Shown here piece after piece: positions 27,182-36,000 of a stretch of DNA of 64,000 bases. The translations under genes were made by a program, and so were the position numbers. The stretch covers positions 62,001-126,000 of the forward strand of contig JANCYW010000017.1 in NCBI GenBank assembly GCA_026184775.1, given 5' to 3'. Below the pieces are notes generated by a model that saw only the letters and a program-made list of their open reading frames with translations, was not told the origin of the DNA and searched no databases. Numbering within the stretch: position 1 is the first letter of the stretch; each line of letters starts with the position of its first letter. Source of the DNA: Cyanidium caldarium (Eukaryota > Rhodophyta > Bangiophyceae > Cyanidiales > Cyanidiaceae).

Positions 27182-30100
27182 ATGCATCACCTCAGAAGGG
27201 GCCGCGGTGTTCCGCCGCCGTGGCCAAAGTGGATCGGTTGTAGGCGAAGAGGCTTCATGAACAGCGAGGAGCGGCATTCAGCAAATGCCGCGTTCGCCAT
27301 CGTATGCCCTCTGAGCGGACGGGTCCGGAGAGGCGTTGCTGTGGTCCACGGATGCCGGCGCCGTGGGCTCTGGTCGCGGGCGCGGCAGGGCGGCAGCGGG
27401 CTGGGTCAGCGGATGCTGCCGCGGGGTTGGCAAAAGCTGCAAAGCACAGCAGAGCCAACCCACTGGGATGCGATTGGCACTAAACGTGCTGGCGATGACG
27501 GCCTCGATGATGCCGAGCGGGAGCGATCGACTTCGGCTACGGCCGATCGCCTCGGCTTGTTGCCGCTGGAGGCGGCGCTGGCTCGCAGTGCGGCCAACAA
27601 CGGACACACGTCATCGGTGGCGTCCGAGACCAAGCAGCGGGTGCAGGGCTTGTTCGTGCAAGCTCGAAGCGCAGAACGCCGGGGCGACCTGCGCGCGGCG
27701 CAAGACATCCTGCATGAATGCATCGCGCTGGACGAACACGATGCCCACTCGTGGCTGCTTTTGGCCAAGTTGGAGTCGCGCCGGCGCGTCAGCCGGCGCC
27801 GAAATGGCGTGACAAATGGGGCGGACGCAAAAGCCGACGCCGGCAGCGCTCAGGCGGCGCGAGACTGTTTTCGCCGGGGCGTGGAGCACTGCCCGCGCTC
27901 GGTGCATCTGCTGCAGGCGTGGGCGGTGTTCGAACAGAAGCAAGGCGACCGCGATGCCGCGCGGGAGCTCTTCCGCCGCGGCTTGGCACTGGAACCGAGC
28001 AATTCGTACATCTATCAGGCGTGGGGTCTGATGGAGCAGCGCGCCGGCCACGTCGAGGAGGCGCGGGCGCTCTTTGAAAAGAGCACCCTGTTCGGGCCGA
28101 CGCCGGAGGTGTGCAACGCCTGGGGTGTGCTGGAGGCCAGCCTGGGCCGCTTTCACCTGGCGCGTTGCCTCTTTCAGCTGGGATATGCTTGCGCGACCGG
28201 GCACTTGCGCGCCAGTTTTTACGTGGAGCCAGACACGAAGCGCTTGCGACATCGAGCCGACGACGAGCTGCGTGAGGGCGTGCGCAAAGAGCTGATGCAA
28301 ATCATCTACCGAGTGGTGGCCAAGCGCCATTTCCAAGATGACGCAACCCGGTTGGACGACGCCATGCGTGAGGTGGGCTCGGACCGCGTGGCGTGCCCGT
28401 CGAGCTATGCAGCGATGGAGCAGGTGGTGAAAGACAGCCTCATGACGCGCATGAATGCGGCGGGCGCCTCGGTGGTGGAAGCCTGGATTCCGCGCCGCGC
28501 TTACGCCAAACGCGATGTGAGCGACTACGGCGCCATCAATCTGCTCACTCGATGGGGCGAGGCAGAGGAGCGTTGCGGCAACTTCACCCGCGCGCGCCAG
28601 GTGATGGAGATGGCGCTCGGGATCAACGCCAACGAACCGACGGCGCACGTGACGTTGGCGCGGTTGGAGTTTCGGCGCGGCGCGCACAAGCTGGCGCGCG
28701 ACCTGATGCGCGCCGCCGAAGCGCTGCTGGTGGAGCAGCGGAAATCCGCTGCGCTCGGTTACGGCGAGCCCCGCGTGCGGCTCGGCCGCGACGCATCGGT
28801 GCACATCGCCTGGGCCACGATGGAGGCCTCGCTGGGTAACTTGGCAGCGGCCGATGATATTCTGCGGCGCGGCGATGCCATGTTCCCGCGCGATCCGGCG
28901 TTGTTGCAAGCGTGGGGCATTCTGCGCGAGAAACAGGGTCAGGATGAGTTGGCGCGGGAGCTGTACGCCAAGTCGATCAAGGCGCGCGCCAACGCCCCGG
29001 CGTTCGTGGCCTGGGCGCTCCTGGAGGAACGACACCATCGCATCGACGAGGCACGGCGCCTCTTCGAGCTGGCGCTCAAGGTGGACGCCATTCACGGGCC
29101 GGCGTACAACGCATTCGGCAGCATGGAGGCGCGCCTCGGGCGGCTGGAGGCGGCGCGCCGCATTTTCGAGAAGGGCATCGCCCTGGATCCGTGCACCGCG
29201 GTCTTCCACGGCTACGGCATGATGGAGCTGCGTTACGGCAAGTCGGTAGAGCAGGCGCGGGCGCTCTTCGGCGCCGGCCTGCGCGCCTGTCGCGGCGACA
29301 CCGTGTTTCTATGGCACTCGCTGGGCATGTTAGAGCTGCATGAGCGCAATTTGGACCGGGCTCGTGGAGTGTTCGGCGAGGCGTTGAAGCGTTACCCGCG
29401 CAACAGTCGCCTGCTGGTGGGCGCGGCGCTGGTCGAGGCGTCCACGCCCAACGTCAAGTGTCACGAGCAGGCGCGTGAGCTGTTCCGCGCCGCGGCGCTG
29501 TCCGATACGAGCCACGGGCACGCATGGCAGAGCTGGGGCGTCTTTGAGATGCGACAGGGCAACGTTTCCACGGCCAGGGCGCTGTTCCGCCGCGGTCTGA
29601 AGCACTGCCCGTCGCATGCGCCGTTATGGCAAGCACTGGGGGTGTTGGAGGCACACCTGAACAACCTAACGCAAGCGCGGGCGGTGTTTGAGCGCGGCGA
29701 GCGCGTCAACCCCAATCACGTGTACCTGCTGCACGCGCACGCGTGCCTGGAGGTGCGCGAGGGCAATTACGACGAGGCGCGCCAGCTGCTTCGACGAGCG
29801 CTGGAGGTGAGTCCGCTGCACGGGCCGGCGTGGAATGCTTTCGGACTGCTGGAATGGCGCCGCGGCAAGGTGAACGATGCTCGACGACTGCTGGAGGCGG
29901 GCGTTCAGCGGGATCCGTGCCACGCGCCACTATATTACACGCTCGGCCGCCTGGAAGTGAACAGCAGCAACTACGCACGGGCGCGGGAGCTGTTCACCAC
30001 CGGCTTGCGCATGAATCCACGCCATGCGCCGCTGTATCACTCGCTCGCTGAACTGGAGGGCATGTTGGGTAATGTGGGCGGGCTGCAACAGTTGCGACGA

Positions 30101-30331
30101 TCGGCGGAGAAGTACTTCCCCACGGGGAACTTGCCGCTGAGCACAGCGAGCGGTAATCAGGTCGTCGACGACTTTGAGAACGAGGTCGATTTTTTCGACG
30201 ATGAATCCGCCGGCGAGCACGACACGCCAACGCCCGTTCCAATGGAGCGTGCGCTGGAGGCGGATGAGAGACGGCGCGGCAGCTCCGGATCGAGTGCTGC
30301 TGCCGGTGAGTGGCTGCCGGACTCGGCATAG
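27182..30331 (+). CDS. HAT/TPR-repeat RNA-maturation protein, probably plastid (HCF107/Mbb1-like)
   Basis: A 1049-residue protein made largely of tandem 34-residue helical repeats from about residue 220 to 985. The repeat core is LLQAWAVFEQKQGDRDAARE, with variants AWGLMEQRAGHVEEARALFE and AWGILREKQGQDELARELY. The W-x-x-E-x-x-x-G-x-x-x-x-A-R-x-x-F pattern is the half-a-TPR motif of HCF107, Mbb1 and Crooked neck. HCF107 and Mbb1 bind 5' ends of plastid mRNAs such as psbH and psbB and shield them from nucleases. An Arg-rich N-terminus of about 100 residues suits a transit peptide; an ATG at 27257 is an alternative. An insertion of about 110 residues near 345-455 splits the repeat array. The tail is acidic. 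Confidence 0.75.
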   Translation: MHHLRRGRGVPPPWPKWIGCRRRGFMNSEERHSANAAFAIVCPLSGRVRRGVAVVHGCRRRGLWSRARQGGSGLGQRMLPRGWQKLQSTAEPTHWDAIGTKRAGDDGLDDAERERSTSATADRLGLLPLEAALARSAANNGHTSSVASETKQRVQGLFVQARSAERRGDLRAAQDILHECIALDEHDAHSWLLLAKLESRRRVSRRRNGVTNGADAKADAGSAQAARDCFRRGVEHCPRSVHLLQAWAVFEQKQGDRDAARELFRRGLALEPSNSYIYQAWGLMEQRAGHVEEARALFEKSTLFGPTPEVCNAWGVLEASLGRFHLARCLFQLGYACATGHLRASFYVEPDTKRLRHRADDELREGVRKELMQIIYRVVAKRHFQDDATRLDDAMREVGSDRVACPSSYAAMEQVVKDSLMTRMNAAGASVVEAWIPRRAYAKRDVSDYGAINLLTRWGEAEERCGNFTRARQVMEMALGINANEPTAHVTLARLEFRRGAHKLARDLMRAAEALLVEQRKSAALGYGEPRVRLGRDASVHIAWATMEASLGNLAAADDILRRGDAMFPRDPALLQAWGILREKQGQDELARELYAKSIKARANAPAFVAWALLEERHHRIDEARRLFELALKVDAIHGPAYNAFGSMEARLGRLEAARRIFEKGIALDPCTAVFHGYGMMELRYGKSVEQARALFGAGLRACRGDTVFLWHSLGMLELHERNLDRARGVFGEALKRYPRNSRLLVGAALVEASTPNVKCHEQARELFRAAALSDTSHGHAWQSWGVFEMRQGNVSTARALFRRGLKHCPSHAPLWQALGVLEAHLNNLTQARAVFERGERVNPNHVYLLHAHACLEVREGNYDEARQLLRRALEVSPLHGPAWNAFGLLEWRRGKVNDARRLLEAGVQRDPCHAPLYYTLGRLEVNSSNYARARELFTTGLRMNPRHAPLYHSLAELEGMLGNVGGLQQLRRSAEKYFPTGNLPLSTASGNQVVDDFENEVDFFDDESAGEHDTPTPVPMERALEADERRRGSSGSSAAAGEWLPDSA

Positions 30332-30826
30332 CCGCGAGAGGGCGGTGGAGCGCGGTTGGCTTTGGTCGGTGCACTCAGTAGGAGAAGAGAGGGGTGTACA
30401 TTGCCGGACGACTTCGGCAGTAGCGGCAGCGCTTCACATGGTCTGGAGGCGGTCGGCCGCTTGTTGGTCCTGGGGAGAAGCGATGCACAGCCGTCGCCGC
30501 ACGACTCGCTGACATGGCGTTGGGCATCTCGCGTGCACAGTAGCCGTGCCCACTTTTACAGCAATAAATGTAGGGCCTCGCAGGGCGTCCACGCTCAGTG
30601 GGGAAACGCCTCTCTGGGCAGCTCCACTTCGCGGCACCAGTGCTTCCGCGCACACGTTGCCGCCGACGTTGAGCGCACTCCCACATGCCCTGTCGTAAAG
30701 TGGGCGCCCGTCGCTGCCGTTGCAACCATGGAGGACGCTGCCAGCTGCAGCCGTGCACGAAGCGCTCCCACACGCACAATTCTCCCATCCCGAGACGCCT
30801 CCCGGACGCCCTGCAGCATCCTCGGC
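30332..30826. other. 495-bp convergent 3' region
   Basis: It lies between the stops of the HAT protein and tRNase Z. It contains AATAAA at 30563-30568 on the plus strand, a possible polyadenylation signal for the HAT gene. No supported gene. Confidence 0.5.
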
Positions 30827-32338
30827 TCACGCGGCTATCGCTTGTGCGGCGCTGGTGCCCTCGGCGGTGCGCTTCTCGGTGGCAACGCCCGGTGGATGCG
30901 GCACATTGACGCTCATCAGGTCCTCGGCGGCGTGCACCTCGAACGGACAGCCGGCAGTGGCATCTTGTGCCTGTCGCACCAAATCCTCGACACCATTCGC
31001 GCCGCGATCCTCATACCGTCCGCTAAAGTGCGTCAGAAAGAGGGCACCGGTCACGCCAATGCGCCGCGCGAACATGCCCGCCATCCGCGCCGTGCTATGC
31101 CGCAACAACTCGACGCGATGCGCGTGCTCATCGCCGAAAGTGGCCTCGTGCACCAACAACTGACAGTTGCGGGCAGCACTGGCCAGCGGTGACGGATCCA
31201 TGGTGTCTCCGAGGATGACCATTTTGCGCGCCGGACGCGCCGGCATCATCAACTCGGCCGGGTCCAGCATCAGGCCTTTGCGGTGTGGGTGCTCCACCGG
31301 CTCGCCGCGGGCAATATCGCGCAGGAACGGCCCGGGCCGCAGGCCATAACATTTCTTGAGATGCGATATGCGCACTTTGCCCGGCCGGGGCCGCTCCACC
31401 ACCACGTACCCGAAAGTCGGCACCGAATGCACGATAGGTGCGGCGTACACCGTGCCGAACTTGTCCTCGGCCACCTTGATGACCAGCGGCGACTGTCGGG
31501 TGATCGCATCGGCAGCGGCGTGCGGCGCCTGGGCACCCAGACGGAAGTCACGGCCGGGCAGCTCGCACTCCAGCGGTTGCGGCGTCATCAGCGAGTTGTT
31601 CTTGGTATTCAGGTCCAGGGCCAAAGTGTGGAGGTGGCGCGGCTCCAGCAGTGCGTCAGAATTCGCGTGCTGCAGTTGCTCCAGAAACTCCCTTCGCGGC
31701 GGGAAAATCTCGTGCAAACACAGTTGCACCCCGGTGCGCGCTCGTCCGACGCCCAGCGCGGTGCGCACAAACGCCCGCAGTCCCGGCGGCCCGTAGACGT
31801 GCACCGCCTGCTGCACGGCGGCGTGGGAGGCCGTCCGCGCCGACCGGCGCGACTCTCTCGGCAGATGAGCGATCGAGTCCGGCAGCGAGGCATTCAAACT
31901 GCAGAGGATGCTGGGCAGGCCGAAGACGTGGTCACCGTGCAGGTGCGTGATGAATATACGCTCTACGCGTCCTCGGCGTAGATGGCTCTTCTGCAACTGG
32001 TGCACGGTGGACTCGCCAGCGTCAAATAGCCAAATGACGCTCTCACAGCGGTGCGCTGGGCCGCCTATGCGCAGCGCACATGCGGGCACGTTGCGGGTGT
32101 TGGTCGGCATCACCGAACTGGTGCCGAGAAACGTCAGCTCCATGCCGTCGTAGAGCCGGCGCTCGCCCCCGTTCTCGGTCATCGTGAGGGACGACGCCGG
32201 CAGTTGTGGCGGCATTCGTTCAGCGCCATTGGACACGGAGCTGAGTCGACGCCAGCACGGTTCCAGCCGTCGCGACTGCCCAGCCCACCCACGGGCAGTG
32301 CGCGCCCATCGGCCGAGCTGGCCGCACCGCGCCGCCAT
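30827..32338 (-). CDS. tRNase Z, tRNA 3'-end processing endonuclease
   Basis: It cuts the 3' trailer from precursor tRNAs. The 503-residue product has an Arg/Ser-rich N-terminus of about 70 residues, probably an organelle targeting peptide, before MELTFLGTSSVMPTNTRNVP. The zinc site is FITHLHGDHVFGLP (HxHxDH). PGKVRISHLKKCYGLRPGP is the family's PxKARxLGVxxGP element. VILGDTMDPS and LLVHEATF follow, then HSTARMAGMFARRIG (the HEAT/HST histidine) and LTHFSGRY. It is the short (RNase Z S) architecture with a few insertions, probably for plastid or mitochondrion. Divergent from the RRP6-like gene. Confidence 0.9.
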   Translation of the reverse strand: MAARCGQLGRWARTARGWAGQSRRLEPCWRRLSSVSNGAERMPPQLPASSLTMTENGGERRLYDGMELTFLGTSSVMPTNTRNVPACALRIGGPAHRCESVIWLFDAGESTVHQLQKSHLRRGRVERIFITHLHGDHVFGLPSILCSLNASLPDSIAHLPRESRRSARTASHAAVQQAVHVYGPPGLRAFVRTALGVGRARTGVQLCLHEIFPPRREFLEQLQHANSDALLEPRHLHTLALDLNTKNNSLMTPQPLECELPGRDFRLGAQAPHAAADAITRQSPLVIKVAEDKFGTVYAAPIVHSVPTFGYVVVERPRPGKVRISHLKKCYGLRPGPFLRDIARGEPVEHPHRKGLMLDPAELMMPARPARKMVILGDTMDPSPLASAARNCQLLVHEATFGDEHAHRVELLRHSTARMAGMFARRIGVTGALFLTHFSGRYEDRGANGVEDLVRQAQDATAGCPFEVHAAEDLMSVNVPHPPGVATEKRTAEGTSAAQAIAA

Positions 32339-32664
32339 AAGCGGTTACGAGGCGCGCCTCTCACCCCCTCTTGCGCACCAACTCGCTCAAACGAGGTGCC
32401 GCCCAGGGTGGCTAGACTCAGTCGGATAGAATGTCGACGCCTGACGAGTGTCGTAATACAAGCCCCCGTTTTCGAACACCTGCAGCGAGTGCAACCCACT
32501 GTTCGGCGGCCGCTCCACCGAGTGCAGAGCCGTTCGGGCGGTGCCCCTCGCAAGGAGGCGATGAGGGCAGGGTGGAGAGCGTCGTTAGGGCAGACGGGCA
32601 ACCTACGAGGGCGAGGGCGTTGGGTAGTGTTGCTGGAGTGAAGTTGGTGGTGCGTTGTTGCGAA
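32339..32664. promoter_or_regulatory. 326-bp divergent region, tRNase Z / RRP6-like
   Basis: It shrinks to 92 bp if the RRP6-like gene starts at the in-frame ATG 32431. Both genes act in RNA 3'-end processing, so shared control is plausible. Confidence 0.45.
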
Positions 32665-34617
32665 ATGTCGGATTCTGCGACGGACGACGCTGCCGCAGCC
32701 GACGGCCCGCTGGACGAGGTGGGCGCGACGCTGCGGCACATCCGCGACCTGGTGGCGGAGAGCGGCAGTGTATGGGCGCAGGGTGACGCATCGGTGTCAG
32801 AGGATGCAGCGGAAGTGGGACGGTGGCGGAGAAAGCTTCGGCCGGTGCGACAGGCGGTGTTGGCAGTGCTGGAGACGATGGCTGCTACGCTCACCGCGAG
32901 CGCCGCACCGGGTGAGCACAGCAGCGGCCGCCTCGACTATGACCGGCTTCGCGAGAGGAGCGATTTGGTGCTAGAGTGGGTGGATAGCCTGCTGGAGGAA
33001 GCGACGGGCGATGCCGAGGAGCGGCGACGCCGGCAGCAGCAGGTGGTGGTGCGCGAGCGCGACCTCTGGAGGGAGCGCCAGCCGGCGGCGCCAGGGGGCC
33101 AGCGGCGAGCGGTGCCCTCGCAGTGGCAAAACAACTTGCTGCCCAAGCCGCAGACTGCATGGATGGTGGACAATGCGCCGCGGCCGGCTGGTGACGATGC
33201 CTTTGCGGAGCGCATCCGCGCAGCCGTGCAGGCGCCTCTCCCCCTGCCACCTCCCGCGGCCAACATCGCAGCGACGCCCACGGGCAGCGGACAGCACCCG
33301 CCGCGCGAACAAGACACCCCGTTCGTGCTGGTGGAGACGCCGGCGCAGCTCGAGCAATTCTTCGCTCATGTGCGCGGCGACGGTCGCGCCCCCGAGCAGC
33401 GACCGCGGGAAATCGCCGTCGACTTGGAGTCGCATGCGCATCGCAGCTTTCAGGGGTTCACGTGCCTGCTGCAGGCTAGCACCCGCGAGCGCGATTTCGT
33501 CATCGACGCCATTGCGCTGCGCAAAGAGCTGGCGGGACCGGAGTCGGAGTTTGTGCGCCTGCTCAACGACCCGTCGGTGCTGAAGGTGTTTCACGGTGCG
33601 GACTCGGACGTGCTCTGGCTGCAGCGCGATTTCGGTCCGGAGGCGCGGGTGTGCAACTGTTTCGATACCGGGCAGGCGGCACGGGTGCTGAATGAGCCGA
33701 GTCTGTCTCTAACGCATTTACTGGAGACGCGATGCCACCTGCGGGAGAACGACGACGGCAAAGTCGAGGCGGATGCAGGTGTGGCAGCGCCCGCCCTGGA
33801 CAAACGGCTGTTCCAGACGGCGGACTGGCGCATACGGCCGCTGCCCGACTCGATGCTGCAGTATGCTCGCCGCGACACCCATTACCTGCTGTTCATTTAC
33901 GACCGGCTGCGCGAAGAGCTGGAGGCCCGTTCGGCCGTAGACGCCACCGATTGGCTGCGAGTGGTGCGAGAGCGCAGCGCTACCGTGGCCTGCCAGGTGT
34001 ATGCTGTGGAGCCGGTATCGGCCGACGGACACGTGGCGTTGGCGGTACGGCAACGATGGCGCCTGTCGCCGGAGGAGATGCGCGTTCTGGCAGCGCTGTT
34101 TCAGTGGCGCGATGCAGTCGCGCGCGCCGAGGACGAGAGCCCCGCATATGTGATGCCCAATCGGATCATGTACCGTTTGACGCGCGACATGCCGCGCGAT
34201 GAGGTCTCGGTGGTGCGCGTGCTCAACGCGATGCGCGTATCCAGCGGCGGCACGCCACTGGAGCTGGCGGGCAAACGTGCTGCCGACATCGCCGCCGCCA
34301 TCGCCGGAGCGTTGCCGCCGACCGAGGGCGAGAGCGCGGATGGCGAACGCACGGCGAGAGTGGAGCACACCGATGCTGCGCAGTTGGACGGAGCAGCGGC
34401 CGCGCCAACGACGGAGGCGGGAACAGCAAGCGCTACGGCAAACGCGGCAGTGCCACTGACCCGCATCGGCTCCATGTTCGGCCGTCGCCGCCACCTCCAC
34501 GCGAACGTCGACGAAACAGCTGCCGCTTCCCGGAAACGGGTGATAGAAAGCCAGGGCGATGCGAGCGCCCTGGATTCGAAGCGGGCGCGGGTCACGCCTG
34601 GAGACACTGCGATATAG
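32665..34617 (+). CDS. RRP6/EXOSC10-like 3'-5' exoribonuclease of the nuclear exosome
   Basis: From the ATG at 32665 the protein has 650 residues; an in-frame ATG at 32431 would add 78 Ala/Ser/Pro-rich residues. The N-terminal helices (LRERSDLVLEWVDSLLEE) fit the PMC2NT region that binds RRP47. The DEDDy nuclease site is complete: D253 and E255 (AVDLES), D315 (HGADSDVLWLQRDF), Y400 and D404 (YARRDTHYLL). An HRDC domain follows (VLAALFQWRDAVARAEDES, then YVMPNRIMYRL). The tail is low-complexity with a basic patch that may be a nuclear signal. Role: trimming of rRNA, snoRNA and other nuclear RNAs. Confidence 0.88.
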   Translation: MSDSATDDAAAADGPLDEVGATLRHIRDLVAESGSVWAQGDASVSEDAAEVGRWRRKLRPVRQAVLAVLETMAATLTASAAPGEHSSGRLDYDRLRERSDLVLEWVDSLLEEATGDAEERRRRQQQVVVRERDLWRERQPAAPGGQRRAVPSQWQNNLLPKPQTAWMVDNAPRPAGDDAFAERIRAAVQAPLPLPPPAANIAATPTGSGQHPPREQDTPFVLVETPAQLEQFFAHVRGDGRAPEQRPREIAVDLESHAHRSFQGFTCLLQASTRERDFVIDAIALRKELAGPESEFVRLLNDPSVLKVFHGADSDVLWLQRDFGPEARVCNCFDTGQAARVLNEPSLSLTHLLETRCHLRENDDGKVEADAGVAAPALDKRLFQTADWRIRPLPDSMLQYARRDTHYLLFIYDRLREELEARSAVDATDWLRVVRERSATVACQVYAVEPVSADGHVALAVRQRWRLSPEEMRVLAALFQWRDAVARAEDESPAYVMPNRIMYRLTRDMPRDEVSVVRVLNAMRVSSGGTPLELAGKRAADIAAAIAGALPPTEGESADGERTARVEHTDAAQLDGAAAAPTTEAGTASATANAAVPLTRIGSMFGRRRHLHANVDETAAASRKRVIESQGDASALDSKRARVTPGDTAI

Positions 34618-34895
34618 CCCGTGGCCAGCTGCATCTCACAAAAAAATGTCACGTTTACTCCAATAATAGACGCTGTCCATAACGCTCCCCGGCGGCCGAT
34701 GCGTTGGCCATTGCGCGGCTCCTGCACCCAGCGCCGCCTGTCCGGAGCCGGCCTCGTCCCTATAGCTTGACGTCGTCAGCCCACGCCCGACGCGTCTGTT
34801 AGGCCCGCAAAAGGATTATTCGTTCCCACGGAGGCGTCACACCCCTCTCACCTCCGTCGCATTCGGTTTGTGCATTCGTGGTCGACGCGAGCACC

Positions 34896-35594
34896 TCAGA
34901 TGGACTCGATCTCGCGCTCGATCTCGTCCAGGGTGGCTTCGTTGCGGTAGACCCAGCCCATGGCGCGTTGGAATATGTTCCCTTTGGCCGGCTTTTTCTT
35001 GGGCGGCGCCTTGCCCGGCGCGTCCATGTCCTGCTTCACCACTTTCTGGAAGGACTTGTTCGTGGCGCGCTGCGTCTTGGTCTCGTGCTCCGCCACCAGA
35101 TCCTGCTGCGTCTTCATGCCCTCGGTGGCGCGCAGCACGTCCTGCAGAGCGGTCGCATCTAGCTTGCCCAATTCACGCTTGAGCGCGTCCAACTGCGCTC
35201 GGAGCGCATCGGCGTCGCCACCGTTGGCCGCACGCCCCCCCGTGGCAGCCGTTTTCTCCTGACCGAGTTGAACGCCGGAAAACTCCGCCGCCGCGCTGCG
35301 CCACATGTCCGCCGGATCGCTCTCGCGCGACGACTCGGCCACCTGCAGTGAACGATGCACCTGATGAATTTGCAGCTTGAGCTGGCCTACTTTGGCGCGC
35401 ACCTCCGCCTCGGACAGTTTCGGCTCCGCCTTTTTCTCCACGGCCTTGGCGTCCCCGCCGTCCATCGCCGTCGCCCACAGCGCGCACCGGCGCGCCAAAC
35501 GCACACGTCGCCCCGACCATGCCAACTGCCGACTGGTGCACGAAGAGGGGCGAGCGGCGGCGCGGTGCGAGAAAGTCACGGAAGTCACGAACAT
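34896..35594 (-). CDS. Unknown coiled-coil protein with plastid-type presequence
   Basis: I do not recognise a family. The first ATG gives 232 residues. The first 45 are Ser/Arg/Ala-rich without acids until MDGGDAKAVEKK, a good match for a transit peptide. The mature part has two charged helices, LSEAEVRAKVGQLKLQIHQV (about residues 60-90) and LRAQLDALKRELGKLDATAL, likely coiled coil. A conserved-looking end contains NIFQRAMGWVYRNEATLDEI. A Lys/Pro-rich linker (APPKKKPAKG) separates the two. No membrane segment is seen. It is probably a structural or regulatory plastid protein; function unknown. Confidence 0.6.
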   Translation of the reverse strand: MFVTSVTFSHRAAARPSSCTSRQLAWSGRRVRLARRCALWATAMDGGDAKAVEKKAEPKLSEAEVRAKVGQLKLQIHQVHRSLQVAESSRESDPADMWRSAAAEFSGVQLGQEKTAATGGRAANGGDADALRAQLDALKRELGKLDATALQDVLRATEGMKTQQDLVAEHETKTQRATNKSFQKVVKQDMDAPGKAPPKKKPAKGNIFQRAMGWVYRNEATLDEIEREIESI

Positions 35595-36000
35595 GGCGAT
35601 GGAGAGGGAGACTGACGTGTCCAGACGGGGACCAACACGAAACCGAAATCCGTTTGCCGCCGCCGCGCTGTCTCCCCGCGTTTGGCGGGTGTGACGAGTC
35701 GCGGGAGGAGCCGATGATCGGGAACGCGCACTGGGAGGTGTTCGGTTTGGGTTGGGAGAGAAGCACGGAATGCGGTGTACTGAAGACAAGACCCCCCCGG
35801 ATGTTTGCGAACCATGTTCTGTGATCTCTACGACGTTGCCAACGCTTTACGCTACCTTCGCATTCTTGAAGAGCTGAACGGCCACCACCGGAAAGACGAT
35901 GCCCGCCCAGATACTACCCAGTGACTTTTCCCACGATCCATACACGCCCTCACCGATCCACACCAATGTCCTTCGTCCTGGACTCTGCTGAGAAATCCAT
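35595..36000. other. 406-bp intergenic region
   Basis: It is upstream of the plastid-type unknown and downstream of the cysteine-heptad gene, both on the minus strand. I see no supported reading frame or RNA gene. Confidence 0.5.

Noticed and set aside
27611-29209. 532-codon frame antisense to the HAT-repeat gene
   Set aside because: Arg/His/Gln-rich mirror of the repeats, no domain.
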